Part shown: in pieces, positions 33,022 to 42,146 of the stretch
Numbering within the stretch: the stretch's first letter is position 1
Layout of the letters: each line of letters opens with the position of its first letter
DNA from: Dyella telluris
Lineage (GTDB): Bacteria > Pseudomonadota > Gammaproteobacteria > Xanthomonadales > Rhodanobacteraceae
Direction of reading: 5' to 3'
Assembly (NCBI RefSeq): GCF_014297575.1
Contig: NZ_CP060412.1
Location: 3,596,001 to 3,660,000 of the forward strand
Length of the DNA: 64,000 nt
Made by a program: the position numbers and the translations under genes
The notes under the pieces: generated by a model
What the model saw: only the letters and a program-made list of their open reading frames with translations
Databases searched by the model: none
What the model was told of the DNA's origin: nothing

Positions 33022-35064
33022 TCACATCAACCGCTGCGGCTCCTGCAGGAAGTTACCCTGCACAAAGTCCACGCCGCAGGCGAACAGCAGGGACGTGCTG
33101 GCGGCGTCTTCCACCCACTCGGCAATCGTCTGTTTCTTCAGCTCGCGTGCCTGGCGGCAGATTTCGGCCACGCTCTTCTGGCTTTCCTGCTGCTGTGGCA
33201 GGTCGGCCATGTAGCTGCGGTCGATCTTCAGGAAGTCGGCGTTGATGTGGTTGAGGAGCTGGAACGAGCTGAGGCCGGAGCCGAACTGTTCGAGGGCGAA
33301 CTGGCCGCCGAGCTTCTGCCACGCCTGCACGAATTCCTGGGCAGGGCGCAGCGAGGTCACCACCTTGCTCTCGGTCATTTCCAGCACGAGCTGGCCATGC
33401 TTCAGTGCGGCCTGGCGCAGGCGCTCGCCCAGCCAGGGGAGCAGGTCCTGGTCTTCCAGTGAGCCAGCGGTGAGCTTGACGAAGAAGGTGGTCGGCGAGC
33501 CCATGCGTTCGCGGGCCTGCAGGTGTTCGATGGCCTGGTTCAACACCCAGCGATCGATGGCCGGCGTGAGGTTGTGCTTCTCGGCGATGGGCATGAAGAA
33601 GCCGGGCAGGACTTCGCCCTGCGGACCGTTGAGGCGCAGCAGGATTTCGGAGAACTCGCCTTCGGCGTCCTGCAGGCTGATGGTCTGCTGGTGATAGAGC
33701 ACGAAGTCGTTCTGCGTGAGCGCCTGCTTGAGCACGCCCAGCCAGTAACGCTCGCGTTCCTCGTCTGCCTTTTCGCGTGCGGCGGGGTCGTGCAGGTCGC
33801 TGCGGTTGCCGCCCTGGCTCTGCGCGTTGCGCAGGGACTGGCTGGCCTGGTTCAGGAGCAGCTCGGTGTTGGCGTTGCGTTCGCCCAGCAGGCTGCCGCC
33901 GATGCTCGCGGTAATGGTGATGGAGCGCGAGCCGAGGTCGAAGATGCCACCGGCAATGGCCTGTTGAAGGCCGGCGATCCACTGTTTGATGCCTTCGTCG
34001 TTGCGCGTGTGCAGCAGCACGCCCACGGTGTGTTCGGCCAGCAGGCCGGCGGTGTCGTGGGCGGTGAGCTGGCCTTCGACGCGACTGGCGAAAGCAGCCA
34101 GCAGTTCATCGGCCTTGGCCAGGCCAACGCCGGCCACGATGCTCTGCCAGTTGTCCGGCTCGATCAGCAGCAGGGATTGTCCCTTGGTGCCCTGGGTGGC
34201 TGCGGCAACGGCCTCGTCGATGCATTCCAGCATGCGTGCGCGGTTGAACAGGCCGGTGACCGGGTCGCGCTGCAGTTGTTCGATGACGCCGGTGTCGACC
34301 ATCTGCCGGCGGAACACCACCTGCAGGCAGGGCTCGCCTTCGAACATGGCATGCGCGAATTCCACGCTGGCCTTGAAGGTGGTGGCATCCGCGCGGCGGG
34401 CCTGCAGCTCGATGGAGCCGGCGTGCTTCTCTCCCTTGGAGAGTCCCTTGAGGGTAGTCTTGAACTCGTCCGCGTCGTTCGGGCCGATCATGTCCAGCAC
34501 GGGCAGGCCGAGCAGGTCGTCGAAATCGGCGTAGCCGAAGGTATCGAGGTAGGCCTGGTTGGCGCGCACGTGCATGCCTTCGTGCACGTAGGCAATGGCA
34601 TCGGTGGACGAATCGAGCAGGGCGTCGCAGCGACGCTCCGATTCACGCAGCGCGGATTCCAGGCGGCGCACCTGACGACGCATGTTGAGCGAGTCGAACT
34701 CGCGCTGGATCACTGCCATCAGCTGCTTGGGCTGCGGGCGCAGCGCCACGCTGCGCGCGCCGTTGATGAACAGTTCGGTGATGGTGGCGTTGTCGGCCTG
34801 GCTGACCAGCGCGATCAGCGCCAGGTCGCGGCCGTGTGCGTCGAGCATGCGCGACACTTCGCGCAGCTCGAGTGTGCCGATCGAGGGGTCGAACAGCACG
34901 ATGTCGGGTCCGAGTTCATCGAGCGCCGCCGTGACTTGCTCGGCGTTGGTCGCGCGTGCCGGTCGGACGGCGATGCCGCTGTTTCGCAGCAGGCTGATGA
35001 TCTGTTCGGCGTCTTCGACTGACTTCTCGATGAAAAGGATCTTGATGACCTGGTCAGTTTTCAT
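33022..35064 (-). CDS. fimX: FimX-like degenerate GGDEF-EAL regulator (REC-PAS-GGDEF-EAL)
   Basis: This 680-residue protein has a receiver-like domain (about 1-125), a PAS domain (about 145-255), a GGDEF-like domain (about 265-430) and an EAL-like domain (about 440-680). The GGDEF signature is absent; the equivalent region reads AEHTVGVLL. In the EAL domain the first motif is EILLRL instead of EALLR, the DDFGTG metal loop reads EQFGSG, and the EGVE region reads EWVED. It should therefore bind but not make or cleave cyclic-di-GMP, as in Xanthomonas and Pseudomonas FimX, which control type IV pilus extension through PilZ and PilB. Confidence 0.88.
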   Translation of the reverse strand: MKTDQVIKILFIEKSVEDAEQIISLLRNSGIAVRPARATNAEQVTAALDELGPDIVLFDPSIGTLELREVSRMLDAHGRDLALIALVSQADNATITELFINGARSVALRPQPKQLMAVIQREFDSLNMRRQVRRLESALRESERRCDALLDSSTDAIAYVHEGMHVRANQAYLDTFGYADFDDLLGLPVLDMIGPNDADEFKTTLKGLSKGEKHAGSIELQARRADATTFKASVEFAHAMFEGEPCLQVVFRRQMVDTGVIEQLQRDPVTGLFNRARMLECIDEAVAAATQGTKGQSLLLIEPDNWQSIVAGVGLAKADELLAAFASRVEGQLTAHDTAGLLAEHTVGVLLHTRNDEGIKQWIAGLQQAIAGGIFDLGSRSITITASIGGSLLGERNANTELLLNQASQSLRNAQSQGGNRSDLHDPAAREKADEERERYWLGVLKQALTQNDFVLYHQQTISLQDAEGEFSEILLRLNGPQGEVLPGFFMPIAEKHNLTPAIDRWVLNQAIEHLQARERMGSPTTFFVKLTAGSLEDQDLLPWLGERLRQAALKHGQLVLEMTESKVVTSLRPAQEFVQAWQKLGGQFALEQFGSGLSSFQLLNHINADFLKIDRSYMADLPQQQESQKSVAEICRQARELKKQTIAEWVEDAASTSLLFACGVDFVQGNFLQEPQRLM

Positions 35065-35211
35065 GGGCTCGCTGGGCTATCCATTTTTGCGCCGCTGCTG
35101 AACCTGACATGACAGGAGGCGGGCCATCCGAGGTTTTTAGCGGATTCTGCCAGCGGCTGCCAGCAGAAATATTCCGGGAGTGACGGAACCCACAACTGTA
35201 CTGTGCTTCTG

Positions 35212-36222
35212 TTACACCGGGCGCTTGGACGGTTCGCCGCCCACTTCGCGTACCAGCTTGGGTACGAGGTAGCCAGGCAGGCGATGCCGGACGGCCTCGA
35301 CCAGGGCCTGGGCACGGTCATCGTCCACCTCGAAATGCGCGGCGCCCTGCACGCGGTCCAGCTGGTGCAGGTAGTAGGGCAGTACGCCGGCGGCAAACAG
35401 GCGCTCGGACAGGGCGGCCAGGGCATCGGCGTCGTCGTTGATGCCACGCAGGAGCACCGACTGGTTGAGTAGGGTGGCGCCGGCGTCGCGCAGGCGGGCG
35501 CAGGCCGCGTCCACGCGGGCGTCGAACTCGTTGGCGTGGTTGGCGTGCAGCACCACCACCTTCTGCAGCGGCAGCTCGCCCAGCCAGCGGATAAAGGCGT
35601 CGTCGATACGCTCCGGCAGCACTACCGGCAGGCGGGTGTGGATGCGCAGGCGGGTCACGTGCGGGATCTGGGCCAGGCCGCGGGTCAGTTCTTCCAGCTT
35701 GGCCGTAGCCAGCGAGAGGGGGTCGCCGCCGGAGAGGATCAACTCGCTGATGGAGCTGTCCTCGCGCACATGCTCCAGCGCCTTGCGCCACTGGCCTGCG
35801 GCGGCCATCTCGTCCCCGTAGGGAAAGTGGCGGCGGAAGCAGTAGCGGCAGTTGATGGCGCAGCTGCCGCTGGCGATCAGCAGGGCGCGGCCCTCGTACT
35901 TGTGCAGCACGCCCTGGGCGGAGCGGGCGGCCATGTCGCCCACCGCGTCCGTGGCGAAGCCCGGCACCACGTCCAGTTCCGCCAGCTGGGGCAGGGCCTG
36001 CAGCAGCAGGGGGTCCTGCGGATTACCCTGGCCCATGCGGGCCACGAAGCCCCGGGGTACGCGCACCGCGAAGCCGGCATCGGCGGCCGGCAGGCGGTCG
36101 GCCAGGTGCCCCAGCCCCACCAGGCCCAGCAGCTCCTGCGGGTCCGTGACGGCCTCGCGCCACAGCGTGCGCCAGTCAGTTTCGGGCAGTGATAGGCGGG
36201 CGGCGTGGCTTGCGGTTATCAT
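35212..36222 (-). CDS. epmB: EF-P beta-lysylation protein EpmB (lysine 2,3-aminomutase)
   Basis: This 336-residue radical SAM/PLP enzyme makes (R)-beta-lysine for elongation factor P. The radical SAM cluster motif is Cys121, Cys125, Cys128 (SCAINCRYCFRRHFPY); ILSGGDPLSLA follows, then the HTRLPVVLPERID segment. The N-terminal WRTLWREAVTDPQELLGLVG is EpmB-like, and the protein lacks the C-terminal extension of catabolic KamA. It is divergent from efp with 83 bases between them. EpmA (GenX), needed to attach the product, is not in the window. Confidence 0.93.
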   Translation of the reverse strand: MITASHAARLSLPETDWRTLWREAVTDPQELLGLVGLGHLADRLPAADAGFAVRVPRGFVARMGQGNPQDPLLLQALPQLAELDVVPGFATDAVGDMAARSAQGVLHKYEGRALLIASGSCAINCRYCFRRHFPYGDEMAAAGQWRKALEHVREDSSISELILSGGDPLSLATAKLEELTRGLAQIPHVTRLRIHTRLPVVLPERIDDAFIRWLGELPLQKVVVLHANHANEFDARVDAACARLRDAGATLLNQSVLLRGINDDADALAALSERLFAAGVLPYYLHQLDRVQGAAHFEVDDDRAQALVEAVRHRLPGYLVPKLVREVGGEPSKRPV

Positions 36223-36305
36223 AATGGGTCTTGAAACGGGCTTCTGGCCCGGGCAAAGCCCTATTCTAGCCGCCTCACGGCGGCATCACATCTGGAGCTC
36301 TACGC

Positions 36306-36875
36306 ATGGCCACCGCCGGTCTCAACGACGTCAAGAAGGGTATGAAGATCCTTCACAACAATGACCCGTGGGTCATTACGGACGCCGACTTCATCAAGCC
36401 CGGCAAGGGTCAGGCGTTCACCCGCATCTTCATCCGCAACCTGAAGAACGGCCGCACCAGCGAATCGACCATGAAGTCCAGCGACAGCTTCGAAGTCGCC
36501 GACGTGGTCGATACCGACATGCAGTACCTGTACTCCGATGGCGAGTTCTGGCACTTCATGCAGCAGGAGACGTTCGAGCAGCACCAGGCCAGCAAGGCTG
36601 GCATGGGCGACGCCGTGAAGTGGCTGAAGGGCGAGGAAGAGTGCGTGGTGACGTTGTTCAACGGCGAAATCATCTCCGTGCAGGCGCCGAACTTCGTCGA
36701 ACTGAAGATCACCGAGACCGATCCGGGCCTGCGTGGCGACACCTCGGGCGGCGGCGGCAAGCCGGCCACCCTGGAAACCGGCGCCGTGGTGCGCGTGCCG
36801 CTGTTCGTCACCACCGAAGAAGTGATCAAGGTCGACACCCGCACGGGCGAATACGTCAGCCGCGTCGGCAAGTGA
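36306..36875 (+). CDS. efp: elongation factor P
   Basis: This 189-residue factor relieves ribosome stalling at polyproline. The modified lysine is Lys34 at the loop tip ([11 protein letters not shown]), matching the lysine type that receives beta-lysine through EpmA and EpmB. The three beta-barrel domains and C-terminal [17 protein letters not shown] are complete. GGAG precedes the ATG. A long hairpin begins within its stop codon. Confidence 0.97.
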   Translation: MATAGLNDVKKGMKILHNNDPWVITDADFIKPGKGQAFTRIFIRNLKNGRTSESTMKSSDSFEVADVVDTDMQYLYSDGEFWHFMQQETFEQHQASKAGMGDAVKWLKGEEECVVTLFNGEIISVQAPNFVELKITETDPGLRGDTSGGGGKPATLETGAVVRVPLFVTTEEVIKVDTRTGEYVSRVGK

Positions 36876-36918
36876 CGAACTGGCGCGCGGGCTGAGCCCG
36901 CGCCTTTGCCAGTTCGTC
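36874..36918. terminator. long hairpin at the efp stop codon
   Basis: GACGAACTGGC pairs with GCCAGTTCGTC, with an inner GCGCGGGC/GCCCGCGC stem. It overlaps the stop codon and has no T-run. It runs into a single B-type palindrome (CGTCATCCCCGC, 36915-36942). The remaining 200 bases before mtaD hold no gene. Confidence 0.6.
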
Positions 36919-37143
36919 ATCCCCGCGCAGGCGGGGATCCAGTGAAACATGTTGTGCGAAGCACGCGAATCGTTCTTCGTCCGGTTCAAAGCAACGTCAC
37001 TGGATTCCAGCTCTTGCCCCCTTTTGTGGGGTTCGCTGGATTGACGAGCCTGAAAGCGTCATGCCAACAGGCAACCATGGGGCGGCCACCGCGAGGTGAT
37101 CCGCCCCATGTCGTATCCCACACCAGAAAAAGTGAGCCAACGG

Positions 37144-38484
37144 ATGAGCCAGAACACCCCGCAAACCATCGACCTCCTGATCGAAGCGCGCTGGGTCGTG
37201 CCGGTGGAGCCGCATGGCGTCGTGTTCGAGCACCACGCCGTTGCCGTCGACCACGGTGCCATCGTGGCGCTGCTGCCCATTGCCGAGGCCCGCGCCGCCT
37301 ATGCGCCGCGCGAGCGCGTGGAGCTAGGTGAGCACGTGCTGATCCCCGGCCTGGTCAACACGCATACGCACAACCCGATGACCCTGCTGCGTGGCCTTGC
37401 CGACGACCTGCCGCTGATGGTGTGGCTGCAGAAGCACATCTGGCCGGTGGAAGGGCAGGTGATCGGGCCGGAGTTCGTGCGCGACGGCGTGGAACTGGCC
37501 GTGGCCGAGATGATCCGTGGCGGCACCACCTGCGCCAACGAGAACTACTTCTTCCCCGATGTCATCGGTGCCACCTATCGCCGCATGGGTTTCCGCGCCG
37601 TGGTCGGCCTGCCGGTGATCGAATTTCCCACCGCCTGGGCGAAGACGCAGGACGAATATTTCGACCGCGCCATCGAAGTGCACGACAGCTTCCTGGGCGA
37701 CGCACTGGTCAGCACCTCGTTCGCGCCGCATGCGCCGTACACGGTGTCTGACGGAAGCTTCGAACGCATCCGCGTGTTGTCCGATCAGTTGGACATCCAG
37801 GTGCATCTGCACACGCACGAAACCGCGCACGAAGTGGAAGAAGAAATAGCCAAGTCCGGCCTGCGTCCATTCCAGCGCCTGCAGAAGCTGGGCCTGGTCA
37901 ATGACCGTCTGATCGCCGTGCACATGACCCAGCTGACCGATGCGGAAATCGAAGCCTGCGCGGAAGCGGGCGTGTCGGTGGTGCATTGTCCCGAATCCAA
38001 CCTCAAGCTTGCCTCGGGCTTCTGCCCGGCAGAGAAGCTGCGCAAGGCCGGCGTGAACGTGGCCCTCGGCACGGACGGCTGCGCCTCCAACAATGATCTG
38101 GACATGTTTGGCGAAATGCGCACCGCCGCGCTGCTGGCCAAGGCCGTGGCCGGTGACGCCGCTGCGTTCGATGCGGCCTACGCGCTGCGCGCCGCCACGC
38201 TCAATGGTGCGCGCGCCATGGGCCTGGAAGATCGCATCGGTTCCATCGAGGCCGGCAAGCAGGCCGACCTCGCCGCGGTGCGTGTTTCGGACCTGGAGAC
38301 GCAGCCCCTGTATCACGTGGCTTCGCAGCTGGCGTATGCCACGGGCCGCCACCAGGTGACCGACGTGTGGATCAACGGCGTGCGCAAGCTGGCGGGTCGC
38401 CTGCTCACCGACATCGACACCGATGCCGTGCTGGCCAAGACGCACGCGTGGCGCGAACGCATCGCGGCGATCGACGCGGGCTGA
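37144..38484 (+). CDS. mtaD: 5-methylthioadenosine/S-adenosylhomocysteine deaminase, TRZ/ATZ family
   Basis: This 446-residue amidohydrolase contains the metal motif LVNTHTHNPMTLLRG, HLHTHETAHEVEEE, VAVHMTQL with HCPESNLKLASG, and GTDGCASNNDLDMF. The ARWVVPVEPHGVVFEHHAVAV opening is that of the proteobacterial TRZ/ATZ group that deaminates SAH and MTA. It precedes yciI, ubiG and a mupP-like gene, the order known from Pseudomonas, which ties it to clearing SAH made by methyltransferases such as UbiG. The ATG at 37144 is chosen; 37108 also has a GAGGTG upstream and would add 12 residues. Confidence 0.88.
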   Translation: MSQNTPQTIDLLIEARWVVPVEPHGVVFEHHAVAVDHGAIVALLPIAEARAAYAPRERVELGEHVLIPGLVNTHTHNPMTLLRGLADDLPLMVWLQKHIWPVEGQVIGPEFVRDGVELAVAEMIRGGTTCANENYFFPDVIGATYRRMGFRAVVGLPVIEFPTAWAKTQDEYFDRAIEVHDSFLGDALVSTSFAPHAPYTVSDGSFERIRVLSDQLDIQVHLHTHETAHEVEEEIAKSGLRPFQRLQKLGLVNDRLIAVHMTQLTDAEIEACAEAGVSVVHCPESNLKLASGFCPAEKLRKAGVNVALGTDGCASNNDLDMFGEMRTAALLAKAVAGDAAAFDAAYALRAATLNGARAMGLEDRIGSIEAGKQADLAAVRVSDLETQPLYHVASQLAYATGRHQVTDVWINGVRKLAGRLLTDIDTDAVLAKTHAWRERIAAIDAG

Positions 38485-38494
38485 GGAAACCAGC

Positions 38495-38749
38495 ATGAAC
38501 CGATATCTCGTCATGGCCATGCGCCGCCCCGGTTTCGACCCCGCCGTGGTACAGCCGCACAAGGACTTCCTGGAAGGCCTGCGTGCCGGCGGCCGGCTGG
38601 AAATGTCCGGCGGTTTCAGCGACCAGACCGGTGGCGCCTACCTCATGCGCGCCGCCGACATGGACGAGGCGTTGTCCATCGCGCATCAGGACCCGGCCCA
38701 CACCAGTGGCGGCTGGGATATCACCGTTTACGAATGGAACGCGCGCTAA
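38495..38749 (+). CDS. YciI-family protein
   Basis: This 84-residue dimeric alpha-beta barrel-type protein contains MAMRRPGFDPAVVQPHKDFL, a GGRLEMSGGFSDQTGGAYLM strand pair and a late AHQDPAHTSG. YciI proteins carry a conserved His-Asp that may catalyse hydrolase or lyase steps, but targets are mostly unknown. It lies 10 bases after mtaD with GAGGAAA before the ATG, so it is in the same operon. Confidence 0.85.
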   Translation: MNRYLVMAMRRPGFDPAVVQPHKDFLEGLRAGGRLEMSGGFSDQTGGAYLMRAADMDEALSIAHQDPAHTSGGWDITVYEWNAR

Positions 38750-38779
38750 GCTGCGCGCACGCTCCGAAGGAAGCTTTCG

Positions 38780-39502
38780 ATGCAAGCTGCAACCAATGTC
38801 AGTCCCGAGGAAATCGCGCGCTTCGGCAAGCTGGCCGCGCGTTGGTGGGATCCGGATGGCGAATCGCGTCCGCTGCATGACCTCAACCCCGTGCGTGCCG
38901 GCTATGTCGCCGAACGCCTGAATCTGCGTGGTGCACGGGTGGCGGACGTCGGTTGCGGCGGCGGCCTGCTCAGCGAGGCGCTGGCGAAGTCCGGTGCCCA
39001 CGTCACCGGCATCGACATGGGCGAAAAGGTGATCGAGATCGCCCGCTTGCACATGCATGAGTCGCGACTGGAAACGCCGGACCTCGATATCGACTACCGC
39101 GTGCAGTCCTCCGCCGAACTTGCGGCCGCCGAGCCGGAAAGTTTCGATGCCGTGTGCTGCATGGAGCTGATCGAACACGTGCCCGATCCGGCCGCACTGG
39201 TGAACGACCTCGTACGCATGGTGAAGCCGGGCGGCCTGGTGGTGATGTCCACGCTCAACCGCACGCCGGTGGCGTTCGGTGCCGCCATCCTCGGTGCCGA
39301 ATACATCATGCGCATGCTGCCGCGTGGCACCCATCACTACGCGCAGTTCCTCAAGCCGTCGGAGCTGGGGCGCCTGATGCGCCATGCCGGGCTGGAGATC
39401 GACGATGTGTCCGGCCTCGGTTACAACCCGCTCAACCGCAAGGCGTGGGTGAGCCGCATGACCGCCGTGAATTACCTGATCAGCGCCCACAAGCCCGCAT
39501 GA
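38780..39502 (+). CDS. ubiG: ubiquinone biosynthesis O-methyltransferase UbiG
   Basis: This 240-residue SAM methyltransferase carries out both O-methylations of ubiquinone synthesis. It has FGKLAARWWDPDGESRPLHD at the N-terminus, SAM motif VADVGCGGGLLSEALAK, ELIEHVPDPAALVNDLVRM and the insert RGTHHYAQFLKPSELGRLMR used for membrane contact. The stop overlaps the start of the next gene as ATGA. Confidence 0.95.
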   Translation: MQAATNVSPEEIARFGKLAARWWDPDGESRPLHDLNPVRAGYVAERLNLRGARVADVGCGGGLLSEALAKSGAHVTGIDMGEKVIEIARLHMHESRLETPDLDIDYRVQSSAELAAAEPESFDAVCCMELIEHVPDPAALVNDLVRMVKPGGLVVMSTLNRTPVAFGAAILGAEYIMRMLPRGTHHYAQFLKPSELGRLMRHAGLEIDDVSGLGYNPLNRKAWVSRMTAVNYLISAHKPA

Positions 39503-40170
39503 AGCCCATACCGGAAAACCTCCAGGGTGTGCTGTTCGATCTCGACGGCACGTTGCTCGACAGCGCCCCCGATCTTTTCGCCGCGCTGAAAGCGCAGTGC
39601 GGCGAGATGCAGGTCGCGGTGCCGCCCTACGCGATGGTTCGCGACGTGGTGTCGCGCGGTTCGCGCGCGATCCTGCGCTGCGCCTTTCCCGACCTCGATG
39701 AAGAAGCGCTGCTTGCGCTGGTGCCGCGTTACCTCGAGCTCTATCAGGAGCTGATGGCCGAGCACACGCGCCCGTTCGATGGCGTGGACGAACTGCTGGC
39801 CTCGCTCGAAGCGCAGGGCATCGCGTGGGGCGTGGTCACCAACAAGCCGGGTTTTCTCACCGACGACCTGCTGGTGCGCATCGGCTGGATGCCGCGCGCC
39901 GCGGCCGTGGTATCCGGTGACACGCTACCGGTGAAGAAGCCCGATCCGGCGCCGGTGCTGCTCGCCTGCGAGCGGGCCGGGCTCGATCCGTCGCGTTGCC
40001 TGTTCGTGGGCGACGACCGCCGTGACGTGATGGCCGGTGCGGCCGCCGGCCTGGTCACGGTCGCCGTGCGCTGGGGTTACCTCGATGGTGGCGATCCGTA
40101 CGCATGGAACGCGGATCTGGTGGTGGATCACCCGTCCGACCTCACCCGTCGCCTCAAGGTGACGGCATGA
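39499..40170 (+). CDS. mupP: HAD phosphatase, MupP/Gph type
   Basis: This 223-residue HAD hydrolase has motif I VLFDLDGTLLDSAPD, motif II VVTNKP, motif III lysine in PVKKPDPAPV and motif IV FVGDDRRDVMAG. The sequence fits phosphoglycolate phosphatase, but the mtaD-ubiG neighbourhood and the GVVTNKP and WGYLDGGDPYAW stretches match MupP, which dephosphorylates N-acetylmuramate 6-phosphate in the cell-wall recycling route with AmgK and MurU. I prefer MupP, but Gph is possible. It is coupled to both neighbours by ATGA overlaps. Confidence 0.8.
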   Translation: MKPIPENLQGVLFDLDGTLLDSAPDLFAALKAQCGEMQVAVPPYAMVRDVVSRGSRAILRCAFPDLDEEALLALVPRYLELYQELMAEHTRPFDGVDELLASLEAQGIAWGVVTNKPGFLTDDLLVRIGWMPRAAAVVSGDTLPVKKPDPAPVLLACERAGLDPSRCLFVGDDRRDVMAGAAAGLVTVAVRWGYLDGGDPYAWNADLVVDHPSDLTRRLKVTA

Positions 40171-41006
40171 GTGGCACGGCGCTGCAGAGTTATATCGACA
40201 AGTGGCTGGCCGTGCAGCCGCAGCAGCGCATCGCGTTGGCGTTCGTTGACCAGAATGCCTACCCCGGCCACATCGCGCTGGCGGCGTTCGAGCAGGAACT
40301 GCTGGGTGCCGCCTACGGCATCCGCGAACCGCACGTGGCGGCGACCAAGCTCAACTGGTGGGCGGAAGAACTGTCGGGCGCGGCGGCCAGTGGCGGACGC
40401 CACCCGCTGACACAGGTGCTGTTCGACGACGATCGCGCCCATGCCATCGCGGCCGAGCGCTGGGTGGCCCCGGTGCTGGCGGCCATGGGGCAGCTGGAAG
40501 AGGGCACGGCGGCTGATTTCCCGGCGCAGCTCGCGGCCGGTTCGCTGTTGCATGGAGCCATTGCCGATCTGGAAACCACCTGGTGGTTTGGCGACCAGGC
40601 TTCCAGCGAGCGCGCCACGCGCGTGGCGACGCTGTCGCATCTGCTGTACTCGCTGCTGCGCCTGGAAGAAGACGCTGATCGCGACCGCCTGGCGTTGCCC
40701 ATGTCGCGCCTGGCCAAGTTCGGCCTGAGCCGCAACGAATTGCGTGAAGCGAGCACCGCCCGCAACGACGCCATCCGCGCCCAGCTGGACGACCTGCATC
40801 AGGCCTGGCGCGACGCGGACAGGCTGCCGGGGCCGCTGAGCGCCTTCCGCGGTCTGGAATCGCGCCTGGGCAAGGCCCTGGTGGCCAAGGCACGCAAGGC
40901 GAACGACCCGCTCGACGTGCTGCGCAAAGGGCAGGCAAGGCAGGGGCTGGGCGTGACCTGGCAGGCGTGGCAGGCCGCGCGCAGCTGGCGCAGCAAGGTC
41001 GATTGA
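40167..41006 (+). CDS. squalene/phytoene synthase-like protein, degenerate
   Basis: This 279-residue helical protein follows the squalene/phytoene synthase plan: ELLGAAYGIREPHVAATKLN, then WWAEELSG with following HPL, and LSHLLYSLLRLEEDADRDRL. The two DxxxD magnesium motifs of active prenyl synthases are not intact (only EEDADRD remains), so it resembles the non-catalytic NDUFAF6-like branch. Its role is unknown; coupling to ubiG suggests quinone or respiratory function. The start overlaps the mupP stop as ATGA. Confidence 0.7.
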   Translation: MSGTALQSYIDKWLAVQPQQRIALAFVDQNAYPGHIALAAFEQELLGAAYGIREPHVAATKLNWWAEELSGAAASGGRHPLTQVLFDDDRAHAIAAERWVAPVLAAMGQLEEGTAADFPAQLAAGSLLHGAIADLETTWWFGDQASSERATRVATLSHLLYSLLRLEEDADRDRLALPMSRLAKFGLSRNELREASTARNDAIRAQLDDLHQAWRDADRLPGPLSAFRGLESRLGKALVAKARKANDPLDVLRKGQARQGLGVTWQAWQAARSWRSKVD

Positions 41007-41121
41007 ACAGGGCCGGGACGCAGCGTTTCCCCCACGCCACTATTGCGAGGCACCCCGGGTGCCCCAAGATTGAGATCTCCCGCGCGCCGATGGCGCCAGT
41101 CGGATAGACAGGATTCACCCC

Positions 41122-42075
41122 ATGTACACCGAGGAAAACACCGCCCGCCTGCTGCCCGACGTGGCAGTCCACGCCCAGCCGCATCTTGTCGGCGAGCTGG
41201 ATTGGGTCGGCATGGACGGCATCGAAGTGCCGGTGCGCTTCGACGCCGGCGATGGTGACGTGCAGCGCGCCAGTGCGCGCGTCGGCGCCTTCGTCAACCT
41301 GCGTCGCCCGGACAAGCGTGGCATCCACATGTCGCGCCTCTACCTCCAGGTGGAGCAGGCGCTGAGCACGCAGACGCTGAGCACGGATACCCTGCGCGAC
41401 CTGCTGCGCGGCTTCCTGGACTCGCACAAGGATCTCTCCGACCGCGCCTGCCTCAGTATCCGCTTCGAGCATCTGGTGCGTCGTCCCGCCCTGCGCAGTG
41501 CGAACAGCGGCTGGCGCTCGTATCCCGTCACCATCGAAGCGAGCATGGTAGGTGACGAGTTCCTGCTCGAGTTCGGCACGGAAATCGTCTACTCCTCCAC
41601 CTGTCCGGCGTCCGCGGCGCTGTCGCGCCAGCTGATCCAGGACCAGTTCGCCAAGGACTTCGACGCCGGCAAGCCCGTGGATCACGCCGCCGTGTTCGCG
41701 TGGCTGGGCAGCGAGAAGGGCATCGTTGCCACGCCGCATGCACAGCGCAGCGTGGCGCGCCTGCGCGTGCGTCCGAGCGAAGGTGCTGCGTTCAACCTGA
41801 TCGACCTGATCAACGTCACCGAACAGGCCCTGGGCACGCCGGTGCAGACCGCTGTGAAACGCGAGGACGAACAGGCCTTCGCGCTCGCCAATGGCGGCAA
41901 CCTGATGTTCTGTGAAGACGCCGCGCGCCGTATCCAGAAGGCACTGGACGTGGACAAGGCGCTGAGTGATTTCCACATCCGCGTGGAGCACCAGGAAAGC
42001 CTGCATCCGCATGACGCCGTGGCGTATGCGAGCAAGGGCGTCGAAGGTGGTTATGCCGGCAAGGGCTGCGCCTGA
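41122..42075 (+). CDS. folE2: GTP cyclohydrolase FolE2 (type IB)
   Basis: This 317-residue enzyme makes 7,8-dihydroneopterin triphosphate from GTP in folate synthesis. It shows the FolE2 features VNLRRPDKRGIHMSRLY, FGTEIVYSSTCPASAALSRQ with catalytic Cys161, the TPHAQRS His motif and late HPHDAVAYAS. FolE2 is not homologous in sequence to FolE and tolerates zinc limitation. I saw no obvious zinc-regulator box in the 115-base upstream gap, which has a perfect GGCACC/GGTGCC hairpin at 41049-41063. Confidence 0.94.
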   Translation: MYTEENTARLLPDVAVHAQPHLVGELDWVGMDGIEVPVRFDAGDGDVQRASARVGAFVNLRRPDKRGIHMSRLYLQVEQALSTQTLSTDTLRDLLRGFLDSHKDLSDRACLSIRFEHLVRRPALRSANSGWRSYPVTIEASMVGDEFLLEFGTEIVYSSTCPASAALSRQLIQDQFAKDFDAGKPVDHAAVFAWLGSEKGIVATPHAQRSVARLRVRPSEGAAFNLIDLINVTEQALGTPVQTAVKREDEQAFALANGGNLMFCEDAARRIQKALDVDKALSDFHIRVEHQESLHPHDAVAYASKGVEGGYAGKGCA

Positions 42076-42146
42076 GCCCGTACGCCGTCACTGCCTGTTA
42101 GCATGATGGGAGCCCGTGAGCGGGCTTTCATCGTCTGGAGAACCGC

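Noticed and set aside
32814..33245. 143-codon plus-strand frame before fimX
   Set aside because: It overlaps the fimX 3' end in antisense, lacks a ribosome site and shows no domain.
41049..41063. Zinc-regulator (Zur) box before folE2
   Set aside because: The only palindrome there is the GC-rich GGCACC/GGTGCC, unlike AT-rich Zur sites.
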